Shown in pieces: positions 43,787 to 52,086 of a DNA stretch of 64,000 bases. The position numbers and the translations under genes were made by a program. Source of the DNA: JACJYC01 sp964558465 (GTDB taxonomy: Bacteria > Bacteroidota > Bacteroidia > Chitinophagales > Saprospiraceae); the NCBI GenBank assembly GCA_964558465.1, contig CAZLEF010000008.1:45025-109024 (forward strand), in the 5' to 3' direction. A model generated the notes under the pieces. The model had not been told where the DNA came from. It saw nothing but the letters and a program-made list of their open reading frames with translations, and ran no database searches. How positions within the stretch are numbered: position 1 is the stretch's first letter; each line of letters begins with the position of its first letter.

Positions 43787-46297
43787 ATGCAACGCTCTTT
43801 TGAGTATACGATAAAATCGGTCATTTACCTTATAGCGGGTATTGCGTTTTTGTCTGCAATACTTGATGGCATTAGCAATTCACTGGCTTTGATAAACCTC
43901 AGGATTGCTGTTTGGGGGTCGCTGTTAATTGTATCGTCCTGGTTATTTCTATTGCTTTGGATCAAACACAAAAAACCCTATTGGGGGCAAGTCCGGCTTA
44001 CCCGGCCTAACCGGCAAATAAACCTGTTTGGCCTGGGGATGTTGATGCTGCTTTGGTTCCCAATCCTATTTCCTCTAAAAGAACCCGAAAAAGAAATCGC
44101 CAAAACCCAACCGCCCCCGCCTGAAACAAAAACAGCGGCCCTGTTTCCGGAAGAATTTGACCCCACAACGCTTTATATTTTAATTACCCGTTTTGAGGAT
44201 TTTGCCAATGCCCAGGAAACCAACTGTTACGGATATGGCATTGTAAGCAGAATTGATGAAATAAAAAATGAAAGGAACTTACCCATCCAGTGCCGGTATC
44301 TGGATTCTGAATCGCCGATCCAAAGCGAGGAAGCTGAAAAAATCCGCGACGACCATCATGCAGATTTAATCATTTGGGGGAAACTGCGGAATTCCGGTAC
44401 AAATTGTCAGTCCGAAGGCTTTTGTATGAAATTCCTCCCCTCCGATACACTGGTCTATATTGCAGGCGGAAAAATCAAAAAACAAGTCGAGAATAAATAT
44501 CAGGAAGGTATTTCTTATGCAGATATTGAGGATGGGCTGGTCAAAATGGGAGATGACCGTTTTGATGATTGGCTGACAGAAATGTCAAACTTAAAGATTG
44601 GGCGCAAAAAACCCGAATTTTTTTATGTGGATAATGCCTGGCCGATTGATAAAAAGGTGGACGAGTTGTTGTATCGCGGGTCATTATGGTATTCATTAAA
44701 TGTGTATGAAAAAGCCCTGACTGATTTCAGACAGGCAATGAACTTGAAGCCTGTTGATGCGCATACGTATTTAATGGCGTCCCAGTGTGAATATCAATTG
44801 GGTAATTACGAATCGGTCATAACGACGGCAAGCCGCGGTATTGACCTCCATTCGGGAGACCTTTTTGCCTTTAATACAAGGGGAATGGCAAAAATGAACC
44901 TGGGCCGGCATCGCGAAGCGATTGCCGATTTTGATAAATGCCTTGAAATTTGCAGTAATTGTAGCTTTGTTTATATAAACCGTGGATGCGCAAAAATGAA
45001 TTTAAAAAAATACGAGGAAGCAATTCTCGATTTTGACAAGGCTGTTGAGTCGGATCAGAAAAATTCATACACTTATTTTCAGCGCGGATCTGCAAAATCT
45101 AAGCTGGAACGTTATGAAGAAGCCATCCCTGACTATGATAAAGCCATTCAACTGTATCCCAAAGATGCAAATATTTACCATAGTCGTGGATTTGCGAAAT
45201 CGAAATTAGGACGCTACGCTGAAGCCATCCTTGATTTTAATAAGGCTATTGAACTGGATCCGGAAAATGCCAATTTTTATAATAGCCGGGGAGCGGCTAA
45301 AGCAAAATCAGGTAAAAACAAGGAAGCCATTGTTGATTATGATAAGGCTATTGAACTGGATCCCAAATTTGCGAATGCTTATAATAGCAGGGGGGCGACA
45401 AAACTAGACTTAGGCCTGAACATTGAAGCCGTTTATGATTTTGACAAGGCCATCGAACTTAATCCGAAATTTGCAATGTATTATAATAGTCGAGCCGCGG
45501 CAAAAATAAGAATGAAATATTATGATGAAGCTATTAAAGACTACGACAAAGTCATTGAACTTGAACCTCAAAACGCCCAACACTTGAATATCCGAGGACT
45601 TACAAAAACAAATGCAGGGTTTTTTACTGAAGCAATCATTGACTTTAACAAGGCTATTGAATTACATCCAAATAATGCTAATTTCTATAATAGTCGAGGA
45701 GCTGCAAAAGCAAAACTAGGTCAAATAAAAGAAGCTATTATTGATTATAACAAGTCTTTAGAACTTGATCCAAAACTTGCGAATGTATATAATAGCCGTG
45801 GCAATGCAAAAATGGATTTGGGTCAAAACCTGGAAGCCATTATTGATTTTGATAAAGCCGTTGAATTTGATCCAAAATCCGTAATATATTATTATAGCCG
45901 AGGAGTTGCAAAAGCTAATTCTGGAAAGTACAAGGAGGCCATCACAGATTTTGATAATGCCATTAATCTTAACCCCAAATATGCCAACGCATACAATAGC
46001 CGCGCAGGCGCCAAGTCTGCATTGGGTCGGTATAACGAAGCCATCGCCGATCTGGAAAAAGCCAACGAGCTGACTCAATATAAAAACGATTTATTTTTAC
46101 AAAATCTGACAGTTACCAAACAAAATCATAAAATGATTGGGTCGGAAAAAGAAGATGGATCCGGATCTACAAAAAATAAAATTATTATCGTTCTTTTTTT
46201 ATCTGTCATTTCCATTTTTGGAATACGATGGTTGAAAAGAAGATATAGGCCAAAAATGAATAGGAAGCTGAAAAGAACGGGTAAAAAGCGAACATAA
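43787..46297 (+). CDS. Membrane-anchored tetratricopeptide-repeat protein
   Basis: I use ATG 43787 (MQRSFEYTIKSVIYLIAGIAFL) rather than 43688; 836 residues. Three TM helices lie in the first ~95 residues. A globular domain follows at about 125-290 (TLYILITRFEDFANAQ, then HHADLIIWGKL), resembling the TolB-N/receptor-like domain that precedes TPRs in many Bacteroidota signalling proteins. Residues about 295-760 hold some 13 TPRs of 34 residues (AIELDPKFANAYNSRGATKLDLG type). A C-terminal TM (IIIVLFLSVISIFGIRWL) and a basic tail end the protein. A scaffold role is likely; partners are unknown. Confidence 0.85.
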   Translation: MQRSFEYTIKSVIYLIAGIAFLSAILDGISNSLALINLRIAVWGSLLIVSSWLFLLLWIKHKKPYWGQVRLTRPNRQINLFGLGMLMLLWFPILFPLKEPEKEIAKTQPPPPETKTAALFPEEFDPTTLYILITRFEDFANAQETNCYGYGIVSRIDEIKNERNLPIQCRYLDSESPIQSEEAEKIRDDHHADLIIWGKLRNSGTNCQSEGFCMKFLPSDTLVYIAGGKIKKQVENKYQEGISYADIEDGLVKMGDDRFDDWLTEMSNLKIGRKKPEFFYVDNAWPIDKKVDELLYRGSLWYSLNVYEKALTDFRQAMNLKPVDAHTYLMASQCEYQLGNYESVITTASRGIDLHSGDLFAFNTRGMAKMNLGRHREAIADFDKCLEICSNCSFVYINRGCAKMNLKKYEEAILDFDKAVESDQKNSYTYFQRGSAKSKLERYEEAIPDYDKAIQLYPKDANIYHSRGFAKSKLGRYAEAILDFNKAIELDPENANFYNSRGAAKAKSGKNKEAIVDYDKAIELDPKFANAYNSRGATKLDLGLNIEAVYDFDKAIELNPKFAMYYNSRAAAKIRMKYYDEAIKDYDKVIELEPQNAQHLNIRGLTKTNAGFFTEAIIDFNKAIELHPNNANFYNSRGAAKAKLGQIKEAIIDYNKSLELDPKLANVYNSRGNAKMDLGQNLEAIIDFDKAVEFDPKSVIYYYSRGVAKANSGKYKEAITDFDNAINLNPKYANAYNSRAGAKSALGRYNEAIADLEKANELTQYKNDLFLQNLTVTKQNHKMIGSEKEDGSGSTKNKIIIVLFLSVISIFGIRWLKRRYRPKMNRKLKRTGKKRT

Positions 46298-46329
46298 CGC
46301 TCATATCGGCATCCAACAGCGAAGTTCAA

Positions 46330-47157
46330 TCACTCCTTCTTGATATTCATGGGCATCTCTACAATTCTGCAACTGTTCCACATTATTTCGAATTGTTCCT
46401 GAAAAAATTTGTACCAATAAGGATCTTCAGAAGGGTTAAGCATAAAAGTCGGGTTAGAAATTGCCGATTTATGGTGGTATAACTCAATAAAACAAGAAGC
46501 ATGGGGTTGTCCTTGATCCAGCAGAATAAATCCATAAGAAGGAATAAAAGGTAAGAAGCCCAACACCAGCTTTCCTTTGCTACCAGGAGTTTTCGCAATC
46601 ACATTAATTAAATCCACAACTGTCCCTATTCGAGTTTTCCAGTATTCAGATGTGGTATCCCCAAAGCTCCTTAAAACAAGCTCTTCCATAAGGGGTAATT
46701 TAGGTTCTAATATCATGAATTTTATATAAGCTCCAGCTTTGAGTCGCTCTCCAAGTATATGTACGTATTCTCTGGTTGTTCTGGTAAGGGTCATGCCAGA
46801 CAAGAATATTTCACTGGCGGTTGAAAAATTTTGTTCACTTGGTTTTTTATCATTTCCAATGAAAAAGTCTTTTGCTGTTACTGTTCCTTTTATCTTCGAC
46901 AATACTAAGTCTCTACTTTCTGTAGATACTTTTTCGATCCTATTCAGTCGCCTGTTTCTTTCCCAAAGTCCAGATACTGCAAGCAGCCCCAATACAGCTA
47001 ATATCCATGTTAGCAACTCACTTGATTCATCCGGGCCAAAAGGTTTTACCTGATGTCGAACTACAAGATATCCTGCGATTAAAATAGTGATTATGTCAAA
47101 AAGATTGTCAAAAAAGTACTCGAATGCCTTATGAGCCGAAGATATCTTCATCTGCAT
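46330..47157 (-). CDS. Two-TM protein with a phospholipase-D-like/DUF5919-type domain
   Basis: 275 residues, ATG 47157. Two TM helices (about 20-36 and 48-64) form an N-terminal hairpin. After a charged linker, residues about 105-265 show a pattern seen in DUF5919/PLD-like regulatory domains: EIFLSGMTLTRTTREYVHILGERLKAGAYIKFMILEP, then LVLGFLPFIPSYGFILLD and CFIELYHH. HKD catalytic motifs are not evident, so enzymatic activity is doubtful. Convergent with the TPR gene. A TAAATTTG -7 element is found on the minus strand at 47222-47215. A membrane-associated effector in a defence context is possible but unproven. Confidence 0.6.
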   Translation of the reverse strand: MQMKISSAHKAFEYFFDNLFDIITILIAGYLVVRHQVKPFGPDESSELLTWILAVLGLLAVSGLWERNRRLNRIEKVSTESRDLVLSKIKGTVTAKDFFIGNDKKPSEQNFSTASEIFLSGMTLTRTTREYVHILGERLKAGAYIKFMILEPKLPLMEELVLRSFGDTTSEYWKTRIGTVVDLINVIAKTPGSKGKLVLGFLPFIPSYGFILLDQGQPHASCFIELYHHKSAISNPTFMLNPSEDPYWYKFFQEQFEIMWNSCRIVEMPMNIKKE

Positions 47158-47354
47158 ATTTTTAAGTTAAAGTAACCAATACCAAGTTATTTTGATCGTT
47201 GAAGAATTTAACCTCAAATTTAGTCATTAAATCTAAAAAGCGCGTGATGAAAATATTTTGATAAACAGACCAAAATATTTACCCGGACAGGGCTGTGTAC
47301 AAAACGCATAAACGCAGCCCCACTGTCTTCAATTCTTCCAATACTTGTCCTCTC

Positions 47355-47457
47355 GGCTATTTGAACCTCGCAGCTTCAAATCCCTATAAAAAGCGAGATG
47401 AAATGCAAGAGACTTTGTCCCGGCAGGTTTATTTCCGCTCACCCCGGGGGAGATGGG
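47355..47457. repeat. Dispersed repeat family A, copy 4
   Basis: GGCTATTTGAACCTCGCAGCTTCAAATCC start (hairpin partly decayed), then GCAAGAGACTTTGTCCCGGC and TTTCCGCTCACCCCGGGGG, nearly identical to 42655-42735. Confidence 0.75.
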
Positions 47458-47470
47458 GTAACTGTCTAAA

Positions 47471-47501
47471 GTCAGGGCCCAACCTTAAGTTGGACCCTGA
47501 C
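47471..47501. repeat. Palindrome family C, copy 3
   Basis: GTCAGGGCCCAACC-TTAA-GTTGGACCCTGAC-type stem, followed by CTACCTGCATTCCCGCCGCC. Confidence 0.75.
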
Positions 47502-47544
47502 ACTACTACCTGCATTCCCGCCGCCCGGGAGCTTGCTTCCTTGA

Positions 47545-47661
47545 CAGCGATTTGCCTCCGCCATGATTGATCAAAGACTGGTTATATGTCAACCAATTCA
47601 ATGCCTGATATTTCACCTTGGGTTGATCAGAATTTAACGGATCTTTCTTTACCTTTGGCAT
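47545..47661 (-). pseudogene. N-terminal remnant of an IS5-type transposase
   Basis: From ATG 47661 the minus strand reads MPKVKKDPLNS...KYQALNWLTYNQSLINHGG. This fits the conserved YrvrNWxeYNxALinRG start of IS5-group transposases. The similarity ends at HGG, where LTxWxxE would be expected, and the rest of the element is missing. Confidence 0.55.
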
Positions 47662-47850
47662 GGGCTGGATTCTTATGATTTTAGTTGCTGAAAATACCGG
47701 TTCAATGTTAAACCTCGCGTTGCCCTACCACGCCCCGGGCGTGGTGGTGCATGTCGGTATGTGTAATCAATTCAAAATCAGTTGAATCAATCATAAATAA
47801 TCACAAAAATCACGCGAATCACAGTATATTTCAGGCCCGATTCATTTAAG

Positions 47851-48573
47851 ATGGTGAATATTATGAAAAAAAAGCAAAAGATCAAGTATCTGGAGGACAA
47901 ACTTACAAACCTTTTGAATGTACCTGGAGGCAACAGGAGTATGGAAAATAACAAGGCAATTTTTCAGACCATTGAAGAATTATTAACACTTGATCCCTCC
48001 CACGAAGTAGCAAACCGGAGCAAGAGGATTCTTGATGAATTGTCATCGAGTGAATTTGGAGATATTCACATTCCGGAAACGAATCTTTTTGATGTGAGCG
48101 TCGGCAATACCATCAAAGCTAAACGGCTTAATGATCAGGGAGAAACGCTGTTGAATTTCAGGGGCGATGTGGATGGGGCTTACGATTGTTTCACAAGAGC
48201 GATGAAGTATGACCCCGGTCTGGTTGACTCCTATGTCAATTTGGGTGTTGTGATGGAAATCAGGAGAAATTTTATAAAAGCAATCGAATTATATGATGAG
48301 GCAATAAGAATCGCGCCGAATTTCCATATGCCGTGGTTCAATAAAGGAAATTGTTACAGGGAAACAGGTGAGCTTGATAAAGCCTTGGAATGTTTTAAAA
48401 AAGCAACCGACCTGAATCCGGATTTTTTTAATTCCTGGTTAAACAAAGGAGTTGTTTTAATGATGTCAGGAAAATATAAGAAGGCCTATAAATCTTTTAA
48501 CAGAGCCCTGGAGTTAAATCCTGGCGATCCCAGGGCTCAATGGGGTATCGATCATTGCGAACAATATTTATGA
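47851..48573 (+). CDS. TPR protein upstream of the TIR effector
   Basis: 240 residues; ATG 47851 or, four codons later, ATG 47863. The charged N-terminus is followed by at least three clear TPRs at about 125-235 (VDSYVNLGVVMEIRRNFIKAIELYDEAIRIAPN, then MPWFNKGNCYRETGELDKALECFKKATDLNPD) and possibly one or two degenerate ones before. Cytoplasmic. It ends 12 bp before the TPR-TIR gene and must be co-transcribed with it. I infer a partner or sensor for that effector. Confidence 0.85.
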   Translation: MVNIMKKKQKIKYLEDKLTNLLNVPGGNRSMENNKAIFQTIEELLTLDPSHEVANRSKRILDELSSSEFGDIHIPETNLFDVSVGNTIKAKRLNDQGETLLNFRGDVDGAYDCFTRAMKYDPGLVDSYVNLGVVMEIRRNFIKAIELYDEAIRIAPNFHMPWFNKGNCYRETGELDKALECFKKATDLNPDFFNSWLNKGVVLMMSGKYKKAYKSFNRALELNPGDPRAQWGIDHCEQYL

Positions 48574-48585
48574 TGAATTGCCGTC

Positions 48586-49770
48586 ATGTCCGGATCAGAG
48601 GTTCTATATGAGATCATAATTGAGTGGAATAGATTGCCGAAGCCCATCCGCATGGAGGATTTGGATAGGGTAATAAAAAATATTGTGAAAATTTTTAAAA
48701 ACCGGGAAGTTAATCTTGAAGAGGATGACTATGTAAAACTGTCCGGGTTATTTGATAAATTTGATGCGCCTGATTATCACGAGTTGTACTCCGCGATTGA
48801 TCGGATTGGTCAAAAGCTGGATTATAAATTTTTAATTTTTCTTGCCAACTTCAAGGAAGGCGTTCTATTTCTGGATGTTGAGAACTCTTTTGAAAAAGCC
48901 TTAACCGCCTACAAAAAGGCTGAATATAAATGGTTTGACAAACTTTCGGAACAGTTGTTTTATGGGAACATCGCATTAGCCTGTTTGAGCCTTCAGCAAT
49001 TCCATGAAGCTATTGCATACCTTGAAAAAGCTATTGAGATAGCAACTACCCGGGAAGACAAGGCTTCCCTGGGACGGTATTTCCAAAACAAAGGCGTTGC
49101 CCACAGGAGCAACGAGGAGTTGTCGCTTGCGTTAGAATGTTATAAAAATGCCCTGGAAATTTCGAACGAAATAAATGATGGATTTTATCTGGTTAGAAAA
49201 TCGAATTATGATTCAATTCTCGAAGATCTGGCAAGGGCCGTATCCGGAGAAAAATCCTTTCCGCGATACCATGTAAGTGATGTTGACACCTTTCTGCTTG
49301 GGTCAATTATTTACAAACGCCCCATGAAAATTTTTCTTTGCCATGCCAGTGAAGATAAAAAGGATGTAATGGTTCTTCAGCAAGAACTTATCAGCAGGAG
49401 TTTTGATCCTTGGCTTGATGAGAGAAAAATGGTTGCGGGTACCGAATGGAAGACAATTATCAGGAATGCCATTGAAAACGCTGAAATCTTTTTGGTTTGC
49501 ATTACGAGCAATTCCAATTCAAAGAAAACCGGTTTTTTATACGAAGAGATTTCAATGGCACTGGAAATCATCAATTCTTCATCCAACAAAAAGGATCTCA
49601 CCATCATTCCGCTGCTCATGGAGGATGTTCCCGTTCCGGATCAGATAAATCAGTTTCACGCTATCAGACATTATCATAAAAACGGATTTACTGAACTGGT
49701 CAAAGCTTTGAACAAATGGGCAAGGAAAAAAGGATTTTTGATTTCGGATGATCTGAGAACTGATGAATAA
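48586..49770 (+). CDS. TPR-TIR domain protein (candidate NAD-consuming effector)
   Basis: 394 residues, ATG 48586. TPR-like helices span about 85-200 (SEQLFYGNIALACLSLQQFHEAIAYLEKAIEIA, then YFQNKGVAHRSNEELSLALECYKNALEIS). The C-terminal TIR domain is at about 247-380: MKIFLCHASEDKKDV (box 1), FDPWLDERKMVAGTEW (BB-loop region), AEIFLVCITSNS, and FLYEEISMALEI, where Glu321 fits the NADase catalytic glutamate. Bacterial TIR effectors deplete NAD on phage infection in several systems. The defence role is inferred from domain and neighbourhood. A palindrome C hairpin begins 3 bp after the stop. Confidence 0.88.
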   Translation: MSGSEVLYEIIIEWNRLPKPIRMEDLDRVIKNIVKIFKNREVNLEEDDYVKLSGLFDKFDAPDYHELYSAIDRIGQKLDYKFLIFLANFKEGVLFLDVENSFEKALTAYKKAEYKWFDKLSEQLFYGNIALACLSLQQFHEAIAYLEKAIEIATTREDKASLGRYFQNKGVAHRSNEELSLALECYKNALEISNEINDGFYLVRKSNYDSILEDLARAVSGEKSFPRYHVSDVDTFLLGSIIYKRPMKIFLCHASEDKKDVMVLQQELISRSFDPWLDERKMVAGTEWKTIIRNAIENAEIFLVCITSNSNSKKTGFLYEEISMALEIINSSSNKKDLTIIPLLMEDVPVPDQINQFHAIRHYHKNGFTELVKALNKWARKKGFLISDDLRTDE

Positions 49771-49772
49771 AA

Positions 49773-49803
49773 GTCAGGGCCCAACTTTAAGTTGGACCCT
49801 GAC
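49773..49803 (+). repeat. Palindrome family C, copy 4 (possible terminator of the TIR operon)
   Basis: GTCAGGGCCCAACTT-T-AAGTTGGACCCTGAC, a 15-bp stem with one mismatch, 3 bp after the TIR stop. There is no T-run, so it may be a repeat rather than an intrinsic terminator. Confidence 0.7.
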
Positions 49804-49910
49804 GGCACGCTACCCGCCAACCCCACCAACATTTTCCCACCCATCCACCCCCAAATCCCAAAATTCCGCCTTAACTTGCCCTGCCTTTTATTCATACAAA
49901 CCATCGAGCT

Positions 49911-50819
49911 ATGAGCGGCGCAGAAAAACAGTTACTCGACCTGCTGAAAACCATCAAAGGCAGCGGGTCTTTTGCAGTTTCAGGGGCCAAAAAACTGACC
50001 ATGCCCGGCCTGCACATCGCAGGTATCGGGGAGATCGGACTGCCGGTCAATGCCGTCCAGGCGAAGGCGATGATCAAAATGGCCAAAAAAGCGCCGTTTG
50101 GAAAGGGCGCTAAAACCATCACCAATACCGCCGTGCGCAGCGGCTGGGAAATCGACCCCGACCGGTTGTCTTTCAAAAGCGCCGATTGGGAAAAATACCT
50201 GAACAAAATTACCAGGGACGTTAAAAAAGGGCTCGGAGTGGATGACCCGTCGGTGACGGCGTCTTTGTACAAATTGCTGATCTACGAAAAAGGCGATTTT
50301 TTCCTGCCCCACAAAGATTCGGAAAAAGAAAAAGGCATGTTCGGCACGCTGGTGGTCTGCCTTCCGTCGGAACATACCGGCGGCGAACTCATCATCCGGT
50401 TTGACGGCAGAACGGAAATCGTTGATTTTTCAAAGGCAGCGAGCAGTTATAAAATTACTTACGCCGCTTTTTTTGCCGATTGTGACCACGAAATCAAACC
50501 GGTCCTCTCCGGTTACCGGGTTTGCCTGGTGTACAACTTGTTGCAGGCGCCGAAATCGAAACACAACAAGGAAATCTGGGAAATATTGCACCCTTTCCTG
50601 AGTTCGCCGACACAACAGGTATTCGAATACCGGAAAAGCGAACAATACAGATCGGAAATGGAGCGGGCGATCCGATACCAGGAAATGGACCTGAAAATGG
50701 AAACCATCAAAAAAGGTACGCCACATACCCTGAAGATCACCAAAACGCAGGCCGCTTATGAACGCGCGCTGAAAGAATGGAAAGAGGACGTGGCGTTGTT
50801 GAAGCGATTGGGCGGGTGA
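49911..50819 (+). CDS. 2-oxoglutarate/Fe(II)-dependent oxygenase (prolyl-hydroxylase-like)
   Basis: 302 residues, ATG 49911. The double-stranded beta-helix core is at about 115-212. Fe ligands are visible as His134 and Asp136 in FFLPHKDSEKEKGMFGTLVV and His193 in FFADCDHEIKPV; Arg203 in LSGYRVCLVYNLL would bind 2-oxoglutarate. The C-terminal ~90 residues are charged helix. Relatives with this start are often much longer, so this may be a shortened form. The substrate is unknown (protein side chain likely). A solitary gene between palindrome C copies. Confidence 0.85.
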   Translation: MSGAEKQLLDLLKTIKGSGSFAVSGAKKLTMPGLHIAGIGEIGLPVNAVQAKAMIKMAKKAPFGKGAKTITNTAVRSGWEIDPDRLSFKSADWEKYLNKITRDVKKGLGVDDPSVTASLYKLLIYEKGDFFLPHKDSEKEKGMFGTLVVCLPSEHTGGELIIRFDGRTEIVDFSKAASSYKITYAAFFADCDHEIKPVLSGYRVCLVYNLLQAPKSKHNKEIWEILHPFLSSPTQQVFEYRKSEQYRSEMERAIRYQEMDLKMETIKKGTPHTLKITKTQAAYERALKEWKEDVALLKRLGG

Positions 50820-51023
50820 ATGTCGGCAAAGGCTCTCAACCCAAAGTTGGACCCTGACACAGGGGCTCAAACGACAGGCGAATAACCCCAAAGTTATTTA
50901 AAAACACCGCCGGAAACCTTATCGCAAAATACAACCATGAAGGCTAAAATTGACCTCAACACTTCCTAAGCTTCCCCTTTCCCCTTCAAATCAGAACAAA
51001 TTTTCACTTTCCAACCACGCTCA

Positions 51024-51055
51024 TTTGCAAATCTCAACTTGTTCGACTATTTTTG
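51024..51055 (+). promoter_or_regulatory. Promoter of the AbiE-type pair
   Basis: TTTG (51024-51027), 20 nt, TATTTTTG (51048-51055): exact match to the Bacteroidota consensus. The expected transcript start near 51062 excludes any start codon upstream. Confidence 0.7.
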
Positions 51056-51078
51056 TATGTAATAAATTTTCGAACAAA

Positions 51079-52086
51079 TTGAATTTTCCGAACAAAGAAA
51101 TCCATTTGGTTGAAACGAGCCTGGACAACCTCGCAGAGACTACCGGTTTGAGGATCACCAGGAAGGAACACAAAGAACGTGAGGTTGACTGCATCGTTCA
51201 CCTGGAACGAGACGCAAATGCCATTGAATTGATTGCCGAAGTAAAAAGCGTATTGCAGCCGGGGCATTTACCCCACCTTTTGAAATTGCGCCGGAAGTTC
51301 CCCAATTTTATGGTCATCGCGGGCCGGATCAGTCGCCAATTGGCGAAAGAACTGAAGGAATTGGGCATCAATTACCTGGATAGCGGCGGCAATGCATTTA
51401 TTGAAACCAAGGCATTCTTTTTGCTGATCGAAGGTAAAAAAAGCGGAGAATCCATCGAACGCAAACATTTGTTTACCAATGCCTCCATTCAGTTGTTGTT
51501 CCACCTGATGGTAAAGCCTGGCCTCCTGAAGAAAGCCTACCGCGAAATCGCAACTGTAACCGGCGCCAGCCTGGATAATATTTCCAAATCCATTCGGGCC
51601 CTGAATGAAAATGGCTACATTTCGAAACTCAAAAATGGGGGGTACGCCTTTTTAAACAAGGAAGGCCTGCTTGAGCGGTGGATCACGGAATACGGCGAGC
51701 GCTGCAAACCGAAACTGCTGATGGGACGATTCCGTTTCCTGAAGAACGATCGCTGGCAAGATCTTGAATTGGATCGCACCAAGACTCAATGGAGTGGAGA
51801 ACCGGCCGTTGATCTGGAACTGGGCCGGCTTCGCCCGCTGCTTTTTACGCTGTACACCCTTGAAAACAAACAGGAACTTGTCCGTAAGTACAGGCTGATC
51901 CCCGATACACTGGGGCCTGTATTCATATACCAGGCATTTTGGGATCTGGCCGGTTTCAGTGCCACAAATAGGGCGCCCGATTTATTGATCTATGCCGACC
52001 TTCTTCTTTCCGGCAGCGCCAGGAACGCGGAGGCGGCCAAAAGTTTACTGGATGCCAGAAAGGAAAATATCCTTCAGTCAGTTTGA
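51079..52086 (+). CDS. AbiEi-family (type IV) antitoxin-like regulator
   Basis: The frame is open from 50950, but a consensus promoter at 51024-51055 lies within it and no ATG precedes residue ~90. The first usable starts are TTG 51079 or TTG 51106; I give 51079 (335 residues). An N-terminal nuclease-fold-like part (IELIAEVKSVLQPGHLPHLLKLRRKFPNFMVIAG) is followed by a winged helix (LLKKAYREIATVTGASLDNISKSIRALNENGYISKLKNGGYAF) and a C-terminal domain as in AbiEi_2 proteins. It should repress its own operon and neutralise the downstream nucleotidyltransferase. It overlaps that gene by 35 bp. Confidence 0.75.
   Translation: MNFPNKEIHLVETSLDNLAETTGLRITRKEHKEREVDCIVHLERDANAIELIAEVKSVLQPGHLPHLLKLRRKFPNFMVIAGRISRQLAKELKELGINYLDSGGNAFIETKAFFLLIEGKKSGESIERKHLFTNASIQLLFHLMVKPGLLKKAYREIATVTGASLDNISKSIRALNENGYISKLKNGGYAFLNKEGLLERWITEYGERCKPKLLMGRFRFLKNDRWQDLELDRTKTQWSGEPAVDLELGRLRPLLFTLYTLENKQELVRKYRLIPDTLGPVFIYQAFWDLAGFSATNRAPDLLIYADLLLSGSARNAEAAKSLLDARKENILQSV

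Larger units (their letters stand above)
47158..47850. other. Intergenic region with repeats and a transposase remnant
   Basis: It holds the promoter of the minus-strand gene, a family A repeat (47355-47457), a palindrome C copy (47471-47501), the IS5-type remnant (47545-47661), a CCACGCCCCGGGCGTGG palindrome near 47731, and a TATATTTC element (47825-47832) 18 nt before ATG 47851. Confidence 0.65.
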
